Counted from the first letter of the stretch, positions 32,875 through 44,693 are shown. The stretch: DNA of 64,000 bases from Ctenosaura bakeri (GCA_948474755.1 CAOLHI010000057.1:310001-374000), one strand, 5' to 3'. The notes: generated by a model from the sequence alone, not told the origin. Program-made: numbers and translations.

Positions 32875-33335
32875 CTAGTGTATGTACCCAGCGTTGCCCG
32901 GGATTTTATTTTTTCATAGGTACTTGTTAGAAATACCTTAGGAATTACCTTACCTTACCTTAGGAATTAGATGCAGTTGAAATACACATAGATTTGAGAT
33001 CCTGTGTCTCTAATTCCCTAAACTGGCTTGTCCAGTATCTGTAATTTCTGCCCATATTCCCCAATCCCAATCTGTATTCGTAGTTAACATACAGAGGTTG
33101 CTTTCCTGAGGGAACACACTGGCCTTCTCCTTGCTGCTAGGCTTCATCTCCATAGCAACCAGCCTGAGGCCCAGGAGCTCTCCGGCTGAGAATTCTAAAT
33201 GCACCTCCCTAAACTGACAACCCAAGGATTCCATAGACTCTTGACAGCCAGCCAATCATACGAGGTCTTCTCACCTAACACAGCCAATCTGCCCGACACA
33301 GATGAACTCACAAGCTTTGACTTTTATATATTAGA
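32875..33335 (-). mobile_element. Non-autonomous Helitron
   Basis: On the minus strand it begins TCTAATATATAAAAGTCAAA preceded by A, and ends with the hairpin CCCGGGCAACGCTGGG, a short spacer and CTAG followed by T. TC...CTAG ends, a 3' hairpin and insertion between A and T without duplication are the Helitron hallmarks. Excising it gives AAGAAGGA|TATAGACAAG, a continuous CR1 sequence. It carries a half copy of the palindromic family (33165-33245). Confidence 0.88.
33165..33245. mobile_element. Half palindromic element inside the Helitron
   Basis: GGCTGAGAATTCTAAATGCA, CTCCCTAAACTGACAACCCA and AGGATTCCATAG match the right half of palindrome copies such as 4595-4795 and 14279-14432. The left half is absent. 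Confidence 0.65.
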
Positions 33336-33785
33336 TATAGACAAGTTGGAGTAGGTTCAGAGTAGAGCAACTAGTATGAAGAACAAAACATATGAGGAAA
33401 GGTAGGAGTTGAGCATGTCCAGCTTAGTGAAGAGAAGATTGAGGGACAACATGATTACACTCTCTAAATACCAGAGGAGCTGTCAAAGAGAGGAAAGTGA
33501 AGGCCTGCTCTCTGCAAGTTCAGAGGGTAGAACCAGGTCTAATAGTTTTGAGTTACAGGAGGATAAATTCTGATTGGACATTAGAAGGAATTTATTTACA
33601 GTAAGCATTGTTCGGCAATGAACCAATTGCCCAGAGAGAGGTGATGAGGTCTCCTTCTCTGGACATCTTCAGAAATAGTGTGGGCAGCTACCTGTTGGTG
33701 ATGCTTTAGCTGGAGATGCTGCATTGAACATGAGATGGATTTGATGGCCCATGAGTACCCTTCCAACTTGATGGTTCTGTGATGG

Positions 33786-33966
33786 TATGGGACATTGTAT
33801 TTTTTCACTTCTGGTTGCCATTTTGTCCAGATGATGTCCTACAAAGTAGGATTGAGGGTGAGGGTTCTGGTGTTTTAAACGGTGCATCTTTTCATATGCT
33901 TGGATGGTTTGGGTGTGGCTTCTTGACTGATAATCACTTGAAAATTGCACCCAGAAAGAGTGGTGT
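33786..33966. other. Short unclassified segment
   Basis: Lies between the CR1 tail and the AAT/ATT microsatellite. No feature recognised. Confidence 0.5.
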
Positions 33967-33967
33967 T

Positions 33968-33993
33968 TAATAATAATAATAATAATAATAATA

Positions 33994-34055
<62 letters not shown>
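33968..34055. repeat. (AAT)n/(ATT)n microsatellite
   Basis: About 9 AAT units switch to about 20 ATT units, making an inverted repeat. It abuts the 3' end of the L2 element and probably grew from its tail. Confidence 0.95.
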
Positions 34056-34057
<2 letters not shown>

Positions 34058-35400
34058 CGCACCTCTCCCGATGGATCGAGGCGGTACTACAACAGTATAT
34101 CAAATACATTAAAAGCAATTAAAACATAAACCATCCTCCCCACCCACCAACCCATCTAAAACCCCCTAAAACACATTAACTATTAAGAATAAGAGGACAG
34201 TTGGTGGGAGGCAGTGGAGCACTAGGCTGGGAAGGCCTGTTGGAAGAGAACAGTCTTGACTGCTTTTTTAAAGCAGCCAAGACTAGTAATATGCCGGGTC
34301 TCTTCCAGCAGGCCATTCCATAACTTGAGAGCGATAGAAGAGAAGGTCCTCTGGGTAACCACAGTCAACCTAGTTCTGACTGGCTGCAGTAAATTCCTCC
34401 CAGAGGACCTTAGTGTGCGGGGTGGATTATATAGGAGAAGGCGATCCCGCAGGTAGGCTGGCCCCAAGCCATGAAGGGCTTTAAAGGTAAGAAGCAACAC
34501 CTTGTACTGTGCCCGGAAACTAATAGGCAGCCAATGTGAGGACTTCAGAATTGGTGTGATATGGTCAGTTTTAGATCTTCTGGTGACCAACCTGGCTGCC
34601 ATATTCTGAACTAATTGAAGTTTCTGGGCTAAGCACATGGGTAGCCCAATGTGGAGCGCATTGCAGAAGTCAAGCCGTGAAGTCACCAGTGCATGCACCA
34701 CTGTTTTTAGGTGTTCCAGCTCCAGGAAGGGGCACAGCTGGCGTATCAGCTGAGGCTGATAGCAGGCACTCCTGGCCGCCGCATTAATTTGAGCTGTCAT
34801 CTGAAGCGACGAGTCCAGGAGCACCCCCAAACTGCGGACACAGTCTTTCAGGGGAAGTGTGACCCCGTCTAGAACTGGTTGACAGACCTCCATACCTGGG
34901 CTAGGCCCCTTAACAGCGAGTACCTCCGTCTTATCTGGATTCAGCTTCAGTCTGTTTTTCCTCATCCAGTCCATTACTGCTTCACGACATTCGTTCAGAG
35001 GCGAGATGCCACGCTTAGTTGATGCTATTATCCGAGGCATGGAGAGATATATCTGGGTGTCATCAGCATACTGATAGCACCTTGCTCCATGCCTCCTGAT
35101 GATCTCTCCCAGCAGTTTCATGTAGATGTTAAATAGCATTGGGGACAGGACGGCGCCCTGAGGGACGCCAGATTTGAGCTCCTTTTTCGAGGAGCAGCTG
35201 TCCCCAAGCATCACCATCTGGTATCTACCTGAGAGATAGGACTGGAACCACTTAAGTGCAGTGCCCCCGAACCCCAGCCCCCTCAGGCATTCCAGAAGGA
35301 TACCATGGTCCCCCAAGGCATTGGGGGAGAATGCCGAGGGTTTGAGAAATGCAGAGATGGGTTCTGGAGGCATGTGGTCTTCAGACCCCATTTTCCTTGA
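34056..35400 (-). mobile_element. L2-clade LINE with 389-codon reverse transcriptase frame
   Basis: Minus-strand frame from 35391 to 34222, uninterrupted. It contains LLECLRGLGFGGTALKWFQS, SGVPQGAVLSPMLFNIYMK, the catalytic box QYADDTQIYLS, RLKLNPDKTEVL, VTSRLDFCNALHIGLPM and the C-terminal AYLRDRLLLYNPPRTLRSSG, in L2 order. The 3' UTR is short and ends CGCCTCGATCCATCGGGAGA GG then a (AAT)n tail. 5' truncated near 35400, so fingers, endonuclease and ORF1 are missing. The open frame suggests recent insertion. Antisense to UNC5D. Confidence 0.93.
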
Positions 35401-38400
35401 CCTTGTTCCATAGTCATGTTTCTGTCTGCCTATCTGTGGAATTCTTCTCTATTTTTTCACACTTCAAAGTGTGTAATGTGGTTTTTCTTACACACTTCTT
35501 TATGAAGAAAGGGAAAGGATAAAGAGATTTCACCATGGCTTCTGTCTAGAGGTAATTCCTTCACTAGTAAGGAATGTCTTTATCTTTCTTTTTCTAATTG
35601 AGGCTGCTAAGAAGGGGAGAGATATAACAAGAGGCACTGGATTTATCATCTGCTTCACATTACAATGGAATAGTCAGTTGGATAATGTAGAAGAAAGGGA
35701 GGAGAAATTAATATTGACCTAGAGTTTCCTCCTCCTTCTACAGATAACTGGAGAGATGGGGGAAGGATGTTGAGAGGATGGATATGTTGGTATGGATATA
35801 TTTTACACAAATATTGTCTTCCCAGAGAAATAATTATTTCAGACCTGAGTAAATTATTTGCTTTGTACATCTGTGTTCTGCAGTGCTCACCCTTGTTTCT
35901 GATTCCACCACACTTTATTCTCCATACCTGGGTTGAGGTGAAATTGAGAAGTACACAGAGGGAGTTTAGATCAGTGGCAAAGCTTGGAGTGTGTGGAGGG
36001 CACGAGAGGGGGCAGGGCTACAGTGCAAGGGGCGTGGCTGTGGTGTGCAGGGGCGTGGCCAGGGTACACAGGGGCATGACTACGGGCTGGGACACCCCAG
36101 GAACATTGCCACCCAGGGCGAATCGCCCCCTCCCTGCCCCCATGTTCCTATGTGACTGGTTTAGATTTGGTTTGGTTTTTGCCAATTCATGGCAGATGTG
36201 TGTGGAATGACCAAGACCTTACAAACTAGCTTTGAATCTAAACCTCAGACTTTAGTAGATTTTTTTTAACCACCTAACGTTAACAGCATATGTAGCTATC
36301 CTGCTAGTATCACCAACACGTGCATACATACATGCACACACTCTCTTTTTCCTTTATTTAATTTCCAGTTTGACTAATAATTCTTGAGAATTCAAAAAAT
36401 TGCTCACTGTTCTGTCACTGTTTTATTACATGACTGATAGCTATTCTGACTAGGAGATTGTAGAGAGTTATAGAATTAAAGAAGTGATTTTCCAAGTTCT
36501 GGTGTCTCCTAATAAAGTTATTTCTTCATCACTTTTTGTTTTGTTTTCTCATTTAAAAAACCCCACACATGATCACTGTTGTTGTTGTTGTGTATTTATT
36601 TTCCCATGGACCATTGGAGAGTTGAAACAGGCATGAGAATATGTTTTGGAATTGGTAATTCTCCCATAGGCTGAATTTATCAGGATCTGAACAGTTCAAA
36701 TATTTCCCCCAGATGAAGAGCCAGTCAGATGAGAGGGTGAGGGGAAGAGATAAGCTAATTAACAAAGCTTTGGGCTTATTTGTTATTTCTAAAGGCTTAT
36801 ATTTCAAATGAGGAACTATCTGTGACTGATTTTTGCAATTAGAAATGTCTGGTTAGTTCACATTAAAAGCTATTCTGAAAGAAATATTTTTATGATGTGT
36901 TTAGAGAGGTTGGGCAGAAGGATGGAGAGAGAGAGGAAGGGAAAGAGAGAAGAAGGTGTACATGTACATTAATCCTTACTTAAATTCCATTTTTTTTTTT
37001 CAATGATGAGCCTCATCTCAGTGAAAATGAAAAAAAAAAGATAATTGGTTTGCAGGATAATTAACCATCAAGGTGCCTTGAGATGCTCAGAAGCAGATCT
37101 GAAGGAGATCTTTATCCTTTCTTTTTGAATATTAACATCTAATACTCCTCACATTCTGTACTGTGAAAGAGGAAGAAAAGCTCTCTCTCCCCTCTAGACA
37201 TAATTGTCTAGATGCTGGCCCTGCCCACTGTCACACTTCTTTAATGAAATAAACAGTTGCATACTATTTAGTGTCTCCTCATTTTTATTTTCCTCATTCC
37301 CCTTTTAATTGAGCAAGCAGAACTGAGTTAGTATAGTGTATATGGATACACTGCTGATTTGCATACATTGGCTTTATGACTGCTATCAAATGATAGTAAA
37401 GCATTTTCTGCATGGGAATGTCTCTGTAATCCATTGGACATTCCTATGCCTCCTGTCCTCCTTTTTAATGGCAGCAAGACATATAAACACAAGTACACAT
37501 CACTTTTGCTTCAAAACAGAGTGCGTGGGAAGAATATGCTTTGTTCAATAGCTGCAACACACTCCTGGAAGCAACTCCTCATGAACATTTTTTTTTAATT
37601 AAAAGGTTGAAATTCTATCAAATTCTGGGTTGTTTTATGACTAATTTACTAAGGTTCGCTTTAACACTAATTCATCTTTAAGCAAAGGAATGTTTTAAGT
37701 CCAACAGTAGTGGAAAACCATTTGTCTCCCAACCCAATTTGTGGACTTTGCTGAAAGATATGGTGACAGTTTATCAGCTCAAATGGTTATAAAGAGAGAA
37801 TATGCACATTTCTGGTGGAATGATGAGTAAGTCTATCAATAGGTCCTGGTCATGACGGCTGTTGAGAGGTAGCAAGTTACTGAGTACCAGTTGCTTGAGG
37901 GAAAACACAGAGGAAGAAATGCAGCCTTTATGACACAAATATGGGCTTCCCAGGGGCATCTCATTTGCTGCTATGAAGAATGATGGAGTATTCATTTGTT
38001 ACTGGAGATCTGTGGAACAGGACCTTATCCATAGATCTCAATGATTTCCAAAAATAAATAAATAACTAAAAAAAATATGATGAGACAATATTGCTTACAT
38101 ACACTCACCCCAAGCTGTTCAAGAATCCTGTCTTCCCTGTTAGACAAAAGGTTGGAGAGAGAGAGAGAATGAGAGGCCAAGGAGCTAGGATTAAGACAAC
38201 ATGACAATGAGTATGCACGAGATATATTCAGCATAACCTGCCTGAAAGATTCTGAATCTCAAAATATCAGACATACTCCTCAGCTGAAATAGACTCTACA
38301 GAAAGGAAGCTCTCAAGTATTTTATTTTGCTTTTTTTCACATGAGTGGTAAAGAAGATGGGATGCTCTGTTTTTGAATATCAAATCCTTGTTTGGTCACC

Positions 38401-38952
38401 CAGGTCGCTCTGCAGCCTTGGGCAAAATACCTGTTAGCTTTGCAGTTGAAATATTTGAAGCTATTGAACTTCTGAGAAAATTTGAGTGGGGGAGGAAGCA
38501 TTCAGCATCTCTCGTGTCTGCATTTTGTAACCCTTTCTCATGCTTTAATTCATCACTCTAAGGATCTTTTCTTCCCCTTTCTCCCTCAAATATCTATATT
38601 TCTCTGTTGGCTGTTGAAAGAACAGATTGACTTCTGAAGGCCTCTTGGTGCCTGAGATTAAATAAGAGCTGATTAAAGGAGAATCTAGGTTTACAGAGCT
38701 GGGAAAAAAAATCACACAGCGCAAAACAGATGTTTAAAAGTCCAGTGCATTATGACTTGCATTCCTCTCTTGATCAGGGAAAGTATGAACCAAAAAGAAC
38801 AAACAAGTCTTAATTGTTGCAGTTGCATTATATATACTTGAGAGCTTTCTTCATGCTATCCCCATTCTTCATTACCTTTCACTGAATTCCATGCACAGCT
38901 TGAACACATGAAAATACTAGGAACAATATTAAATTTCACTGGCTAGATCTGA
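35401..38952. other. Intronic sequence, mostly unclassified
   Basis: Contains a GC-rich patch at about 35995-36130 with three imperfect GGGGCGTGGC/CAGGGGC-type units and a (GTT)n stretch near 36578-36592. No exon or nameable transposon. Confidence 0.45.
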
Positions 38953-39197
38953 AAGTTTATTGTGTACCTTCAAGTTGTTTTCAGTTTATGGTGATCCTAA
39001 GGCAAACCTATCATGATGTTTTATTTTCTTTGGAAGATTTGTTCAGAGGGAATTTGACTTTTCTTTCTTCTGAGGATGAGAGAATGTGATTTGCCCAAAG
39101 CCACCTGGTGGGTTTCTATGGCTGAACAGAGATTCAAAGCCTGGCCTCCAGAGTCATAGTCCAATGTTCAAACTACTATACCATGTTAGCTCTCAGA
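38953..39197 (-). mobile_element. Sauria-type SINE
   Basis: Minus strand: GAGAGCTAACATGGTATAGT (A box), GGACTATGACTCTGGAGGCC, CTTTGAATCTCTGTTCAGCC (B box), CACCAGGTGGCTTTGGGCAA and the Bov-B-like end GGATCACCATAAACTGAAAA CAACTTGAAGGTACAC. Confidence 0.88.
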
Positions 39198-39222
39198 ACT
39201 GAAAGTACTGGGGCTTATAGGG

Positions 39223-39340
39223 TAGGGATGGGGAACTTCTGGTAGATATTGCTAGACTCCAGCTCCCATGGCTAGTGATCAGTGAAGCTGGGAGTTTGAA
39301 TTCAACAACATCCTGGAGGGCCATAGATTCACCACTCCTG
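39223..39340. mobile_element. hAT-like MITE
   Basis: Left end TAGGGATGGGGAACTTCTGG and right end CCATAGATTCACCACTCCTG are inverted. Internal GACTCCAGCTCCCATGGC and GGGAGTTTGAATTCAACAAC match a common amniote hAT MITE layout. Flanks TTATAGGG and CTATAAGG agree at 6 of 8 positions. Confidence 0.75.
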
Positions 39341-39469
39341 CTATAAGGCTTTCCAGAAAGTGGATCTGAGTCTTTTCTCAAGGAGGATCAGACTAAAGTC
39401 TTACCTCAAGGAAGATTAGACTAAAGTTTTGTTTTGTTTAATATCTAGTCCCCAATATTGGAGAGTTAG

Positions 39470-39712
39470 GGAGCCCTGGTGGCGCAGTGGTTAAATGTCA
39501 GTACTGCAAGCCACAAGGTTGTGAGTTCAATCCTGCTGGGCTCGAAGGTTGACTCAGCCTTCCATCCTTTTGCAGGTCGGTAAAATGAGTACCCAGCTTG
39601 TTGGGGGCATGTACAGAAATGTTTTGAAATACATGCTATTTGTAAGTTGTTCGCCGCCTTGATCCATATGGAGAGGCGGGATACAAGTAAATAATAATAA
39701 TAATAATAATAA
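39470..39712 (+). mobile_element. tRNA-derived SINE with L2-like tail
   Basis: GGAGCCCTGGTGGCGCAGTG (A box), CACAAGGTTGTGAGTTCAATC (B box), GGTTGACTCAGCCTTCCATC, GTAAAATGAGTACCCAGCTT, then a tail with CGCCGCCTTGATCCATATGG AGAGGCGGGATACAAGT and (AAT)n. Nearly full length. Confidence 0.92.
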
Positions 39713-40187
39713 AAAAGATGTTTCTTTGAAATTCATACTCACCTTTCCCCTTGTTTGTGTTTCCACCCTGGGAGGGAAAAAAAAAGACACCCTAGTCAGC
39801 ATCTTGTTCTGTTCACACCTGGACATTTTATTTAACAGTCTTGATTGTTCTTAGCCACTGATATATCTATTCCCCATGAATTTGTATAGTTTCTTCTTAA
39901 ACTGGGAACAGCCAATTTCATGTTTACGAGGAAATGTGTGAAGAATGGAAATGAAGAGAGAAATGTGTTTTATTCACTTTTTAATGTATGTAATTCACAC
40001 TTCCTGAACCAATATGCAGACCAAAACTCAATTATTTTTAGTTCTTGAAATTTTGTGACTTAGTTATATACAGAAGTGCATCATATATTAAGGGAAAGAA
40101 AGCACACTGATATATGCAATCAGTCCATTCTGTCAGTAAAACTGTTTGCACAAAGCATGTACCAGGTAAAAGAGCATGCAAAATGTG
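39713..40187. other. Unclassified intronic sequence
   Basis: Contains CACTTCCTGAACCAATATGC near 39999, shared with two other places in the window. Confidence 0.4.
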
Positions 40188-40422
40188 TTGTTGAGTCCTT
40201 TGCAGTTATTTCAACTTATAGTGACAATAAGGCTAATTTATCACAGGATTTTTCTTGGCAAGATTTGCTCAGAGAGGGTTTGCCATTATCTTTCTCTGTA
40301 GCTGAAAAAAATTTATTTGCTCCGGGTCACTGTGGCTTTTCTTGGCCAACTGGAGATTTAAACCTTAGTTTCCCGGAGTCCTTGTCCAATATCCAAACCA
40401 TTACATCATTACACTGGCTCTC
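40188..40422 (-). mobile_element. Sauria-type SINE
   Basis: Minus strand: GAGCCAGTGTAATGATGTAA, TGGATATTGGACAAGGACTC, GGTTTAAATCTCCAGTTGGC (B box), and the end TTGTCACTATAAGTTGAAAT AACTGCAAAGGACTCAAC. Confidence 0.85.
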
Positions 40423-40855
40423 CTATACATTATGGGTGGGTAATTATGAGAAATATACACAAAATACATGCACGTTTTTGTGCTGACATTTCCTGTTGTT
40501 GTAGTTTTGTTCTTTAGTGAAATCCAGTTTGGGAATGGGATGAAATTAAGGAAGAATGAAGAAAGGAGAGATGAAGAGAGAGAGAAACTAAAATGCTTTT
40601 GTCTGCCTGGCACAAATTAACTGTCCATCAGTTTCATTTTATGACTCTTGGTTCTAGTGTTACAAAGGTAGAGATAAAAAAGAGAAGTTCTCATCCAGTA
40701 GTTCTCATCCAGTAGTCATCCACTGCATCATGCACAATATTGCTTCACTGATAGTGCACAGAAGTTTAGCTGCTGCATACCTAAACCAGTCAATAGGGTC
40801 AGAGCCTTATTCCAGAGCAAATCCAAATCATGCTCACTATATAGGATCATCTTAA
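40423..40855. other. Unclassified segment with a 14-bp tandem duplication
   Basis: GTTCTCATCCAGTA is repeated in tandem at about 40687-40715. Nothing else recognised. Confidence 0.5.
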
Positions 40856-41580
40856 GGCCTTTTAGCATGGCATTTTTAAAGCGTATTAAGCACGCTCCCT
40901 CCCCCCTTCACGAGCCGCTGTACTGCATGACGTTCTGGCAAACCAGGTGCTATCACGCATCGGTCACGCAACCAGAGGGCCCGCGGAGCCGTCGTCCAGT
41001 GTGCTTCCAGGAAGGACCTGGGAGTGGGCGGGGTGTGGGCAGTCCCTGCTGCCTGTCCCTCATGCTGCAGCTCTCAGGGGATGCTCCACCCAGCAGCAGG
41101 CTGGCCGCTACCCCCATTGCAGCAGGGAACACTGCACGACACATCGCCGTGAGAGGCCACCCCGGGGCTGCATCGCACTCACACTCAAGACGACAGCAGC
41201 CCCCGGGGTCCGGCCGACTGTGTTTTTTTTAAACCCGACACTGTCATTAGCATGTTAGCACATTAGCTCGTTAGCATGTTGCCAATATAGTATGAAAGAG
41301 CCTGTTGGCAGGATCTATCATGCTAACGTTAGCGCGATAGTTGATGAAACAATAAAAAAAAAGAAAAACCACTGACCAATCGGGGGGGGACAGGGCGGGA
41401 CCTGGGTGTGGCCCAGGATGCCAACATGCAGACAAAGCACCGGACGGGGACTGGTTCTCTCTCACGAATGCTCTACCGTGTGCAGACTGCAAGGTGCTCT
41501 CTACTGGGCCTCTTGCAATATTGGCAATATCGTGAGGGCTCTAGTTCATTGTGCTATCAAAGTAAGGTGCGAAAAGTGTG
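40856..41580. mobile_element. GC-rich block, possible distant member of the GGCC-terminal family
   Basis: Starts AAGGCCTTTTAGCATGGCAT and ends near AAGGTGCGAAAAGTGTG, which resemble decayed GGCCTTTTCGCA-type ends. The interior is CpG-rich (40905-41220), with an AGCATGTTAGCACATTAGCT stretch and its partly inverted TGCTAACGTTAGCG near 41320. Ends are too diverged to be sure, and no target duplication is established. The open frames in it have no domain. Confidence 0.35.
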
Positions 41581-42680
41581 TTAAAAGAACATAGCTATAT
41601 ACTCTCTTCATACTTTACACTGGAACATGCAGCTTGTCTTGTTACGTGGGCCCTGCTGTCTAATTCCAAATATTAGTTTAAGTAGAGCATGCCCTATCAG
41701 CTAATGAAATTAGTACATTTTTTTGTCATTGATGCAGTCTGTGTAGCAAGACATCCTACCATTTATTCTACTTCAGTTTCCCATTTGTCCTGAAGGTAAT
41801 TTCCTTCACTTCTCAAAGGACATACCAATGTCCACTGCAGCCAAAAGGGGTTTTATGTACATTTAAATTATCATTGAAATCATGAATTGCCCAAAACTGG
41901 TTAGCTATTTTCCAAATATTCAGAAAGATTCAGAAAGCTAGGCCTGTCCATGATGTGTCCATCCCACAGTGTATGTTGCCACCACATAGATATGCTCAGA
42001 GTCTCTAAGGTGACATGAGGATAAATGTGTGCTTATTCCTTTATGTAGATAGATAGATTTAAAGATACTAAATTGCTATCAGCACCTTGTGTAACTTTTC
42101 TTTTTTTCTTCTGCACCCTTTCTAGTGAGGGAGCAGAGATGGGGAGAAATAGAAGTTTGGAATTTTAAGAAGAATTTAATAAGTGGAATTAAGGATGTGC
42201 TTCTTTATCTTTTTATTTCCTTAAAAAAAAAGTATTTCATGAACATTCAAGGTAGAAAATCTAGAACTTGAAATGTATTTTTTTAAAAATACAATTAGTT
42301 AATTGTTAATAGTAACTGTTTTGGAAATGTGTTAGCCTCTTCACATGGAAAGAATTTTCAAAACTTAAGAAACAGGTTTTATCTGGTACCAGATTTGATG
42401 GCTTGGACTTCATTTAATCAAATACTTACATCTATCTTCATCTCTCTGTTAAGAAATTCTGCCTGGCTGATAATATCCTGATTCTTGCTCCTTGTAGGTC
42501 CACAGTAATTATACCTTTTCAGGGTGACCACCACTCTATGTCAATTGTGAAAAAAAGTTGCTGAGATTTCTACATTGTGGTCTACACTACTTAACCTTAC
42601 ATATCTGTACCTAAATTGAAGAAATGCAACATAACTCTGTCAGTGAGTTGCAAAGGTGCATGTCCATCAAGCAGCAAGAC
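41581..42680. other. Unclassified AT-rich intronic sequence
   Basis: No exon or nameable repeat. Confidence 0.5.
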
Positions 42681-42681
42681 T

Positions 42682-42862
42682 GTTCAAATGCATATTGAGT
42701 GCTTCCGGTGTGCCTTGGGTACTTCAGGTGTGTTTGGGGGGCTTCCAATGTACATTTGGCACTCCTGATGAATATTGAGCATCTTGATGCATAGCGGGCA
42801 TTCCTGATGTACATCAGACATTTCTTATGTGCACTGGACACTTCCGTTGTGTTCTGGTACTT
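42682..42862. repeat. Degenerate minisatellite, about 20-bp period
   Basis: About nine successive units of 19-20 bases, e.g. GCTTCCGGTGTGCCTTGGGT, ACTTCAGGTGTGTTTGGGGG, GCTTCCAATGTACATTTGGC, ACTCCTGATGAATATTGAGC, ATTCCTGATGTACATCAGAC, ATTTCTTATGTGCACTGGAC. The consensus is close to ACTTCCGATGTACATTGGGC. Confidence 0.88.
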
Positions 42863-43212
42863 ACTAGCCAGTGCCTGGATGTGTATTGGAAGTGCCCCAG
42901 TGTGCACTGATGCTCATTGAACATCAGAATTGTAGCACATTGGTCACTCCACTGGCTGCCATTGCACAGTTGATGCCCATACACTGTCATATCGTGGCAG
43001 CCCCTAAGTGAATAAAGACACTGCAAAACTACTCAGTTCTATTTCCTTCACACCAAAGTTCACCTAGGAAAATGTAAGTCGTGGACTGAATTCCAGTCAA
43101 TGTCTCTTTTCTAATCTAGAGGGCTTTTCCTCTTTTGTACACTGGACAGTGTCACCAGTTACCAAGAAGAGCACAAATGGTGCTAATGAGAAGAAGAAGA
43201 GGAGGAGGAGAA

Positions 43213-43440
43213 GGAGCCAGAGTGGTTTAGCGGTCAATTGTGCTGGTATGGTGGACTTTTACTTGGGAGAACGAAGTTCAAGTTGCCACATGAAAGTCAC
43301 CAGGGGAGACCATGGGCCCAGTCAATCCTTTTCATCCTCTACATGACAGGGTTCTTTTCAGGATAAAGTGAGAAAGAAAAGAGCATGTCTATACATTCAG
43401 CTCCATGGAGGAATGGTAGGAGAGAAATGTTATTGTTAAA
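43213..43440 (+). mobile_element. tRNA-derived SINE (second type)
   Basis: GAGCCAGAGTGGTTTAGCGG (A box), GAACGAAGTTCAAGTTGCCA (B box), then CATGACAGGGTTCTTTTCAG GATAAAGTGAGAAAG and the tail CAGCTCCATGGAGGAATGGT AGGAGAGAAATG. The body differs from the Bov-B-tailed SINEs. Confidence 0.75.
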
Positions 43441-44518
43441 AGCCCTTACCTTTGCCTTCTCAGATTGTCTGTGCTGCCTCAGTGACCCAGTTCTTTCCCT
43501 CCGCTGCTGCTTCTAATCTCGCCCACATTAGCTCCAAGGAAAGCTGACTAAGACTAATGACATATGCCAGATTTTAAAAGAGCTGAAGGTAATTTATTAG
43601 GGTACAACCATTGCCTGTGGTAGTTTCTTTCATCCTGCTCCTGTCTTTGGTCAAGTAGAATTTGGTTTTTAACACTTTTAAAATCTATAATGCATGTCAG
43701 ACCACAGACTGTAAGATTGTGGGGAGGAGAATCGTGGGGCATACAGACCACTAGCAGCCTCCAAGTATTTTACTGTAGATCCTGGTCCTTACTACGTCTA
43801 CCATTGATTAAAAATAAGTAATGGAGAAAGGATAAATGCTTCTGAAAATTAATTTCAAATAAGATGTGGATTTGCCACTCCGTACTCTCAAAATGTGTAA
43901 AATAGCATTTTTACAGAGCTGCAAGTAGATGTACAATTCTTAGAGACCAGGCTTGAATTTAGGGCCTGACCCCTCTTGTCTGGTCCTTGGCATGAGGAGA
44001 AGAAAACTCAGGCCAAGAGCACTGGTGCCTGCACATATTTTCTTTATTTGATAGACCTTTTTGTTTTAAGTGAATGACATCCTGTGTGAACTTTGCAATA
44101 TATCATGATTAACATTTCACAGATGAAAACTGGGACTCCTGTGGCCAAGCAGTATCTTAGCATGCTCAAGATGGCAAAAGTTATAAATGAGGAAGAGCAC
44201 ACAAATGAGGAGAGGCTGCAGCAGTTTGCTTTTGCCTGATCCTGTTGGAAAGGACAACACTCCACTCCATTCCTCCTCTCCTTTCCCTGCTGCAGATTTA
44301 ATTGAGTGCAAACGTTTTTGTAATTAAAGTAAGCTGAGAACAAAGAGAGCACATGTGAAGAGGAGAGAGAGAGTCTGGGACATTTTAAAAATAGCTGAAA
44401 AAGCAGGAGGCAAGATTATTAAGTGGGCCTGTTTGTCCCATATCAAGACAGTTGGAGGGTGTGATAATGATGCTACCACATGCTACTACTGGTAACATCA
44501 CCCTATAACATCACCATG
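43441..44518. other. Single-copy-looking intronic sequence
   Basis: No transposon or exon recognised. Confidence 0.45.
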
Positions 44519-44693
44519 CTACACAGTTATAGCATTATGATTTATATTTAACTGCCATAGCTGCATCTATGGAAGTCTGGAGTTCATGATTTGGTGAGGC
44601 ATTAAAGCTCTCTGCTGAGAATTTTAAATATCCCTCACTCAATTGCAAATCCCAGGACAGTTAAAATGGAAGCATAGCACTATAACTGTGTAG
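44519..44693. mobile_element. MITE-like element with CTACACAGTTATAG termini
   Basis: CTACACAGTTATAGCATTAT and GCACTATAACTGTGTAG are inverted ends. The interior has TCTGGAGTTCATGATTTGGT, GCTGAGAATTTTAAATATCC and TTGCAAATCCCAGGA, which overlap in motif with the GGCC-terminal palindromes, but GGCC ends are absent. Confidence 0.65.

Larger units (their letters stand above)
32790..33785 (+). mobile_element. CR1 LINE 3' part, interrupted by a Helitron
   Basis: 32790-32874 matches the CR1 SSGVLHLVL-type segment and stops at AAGAAGGA; 33336 resumes TATAGACAAGTTGGAGTAGG. The CR1 C-terminus is decayed. The tail is GATGGATTTGATGGCCCATG then TTCCAACTTGATGGTTCTGT. Confidence 0.82.

Noticed and set aside
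33669..34118. 149-codon frame with a long poly-Ile run
   Set aside because: Translation of an ATT microsatellite.
34222..35391. 389-codon gene
   Set aside because: Not a host gene: L2 reverse transcriptase, with YADD box and L2-type tail.
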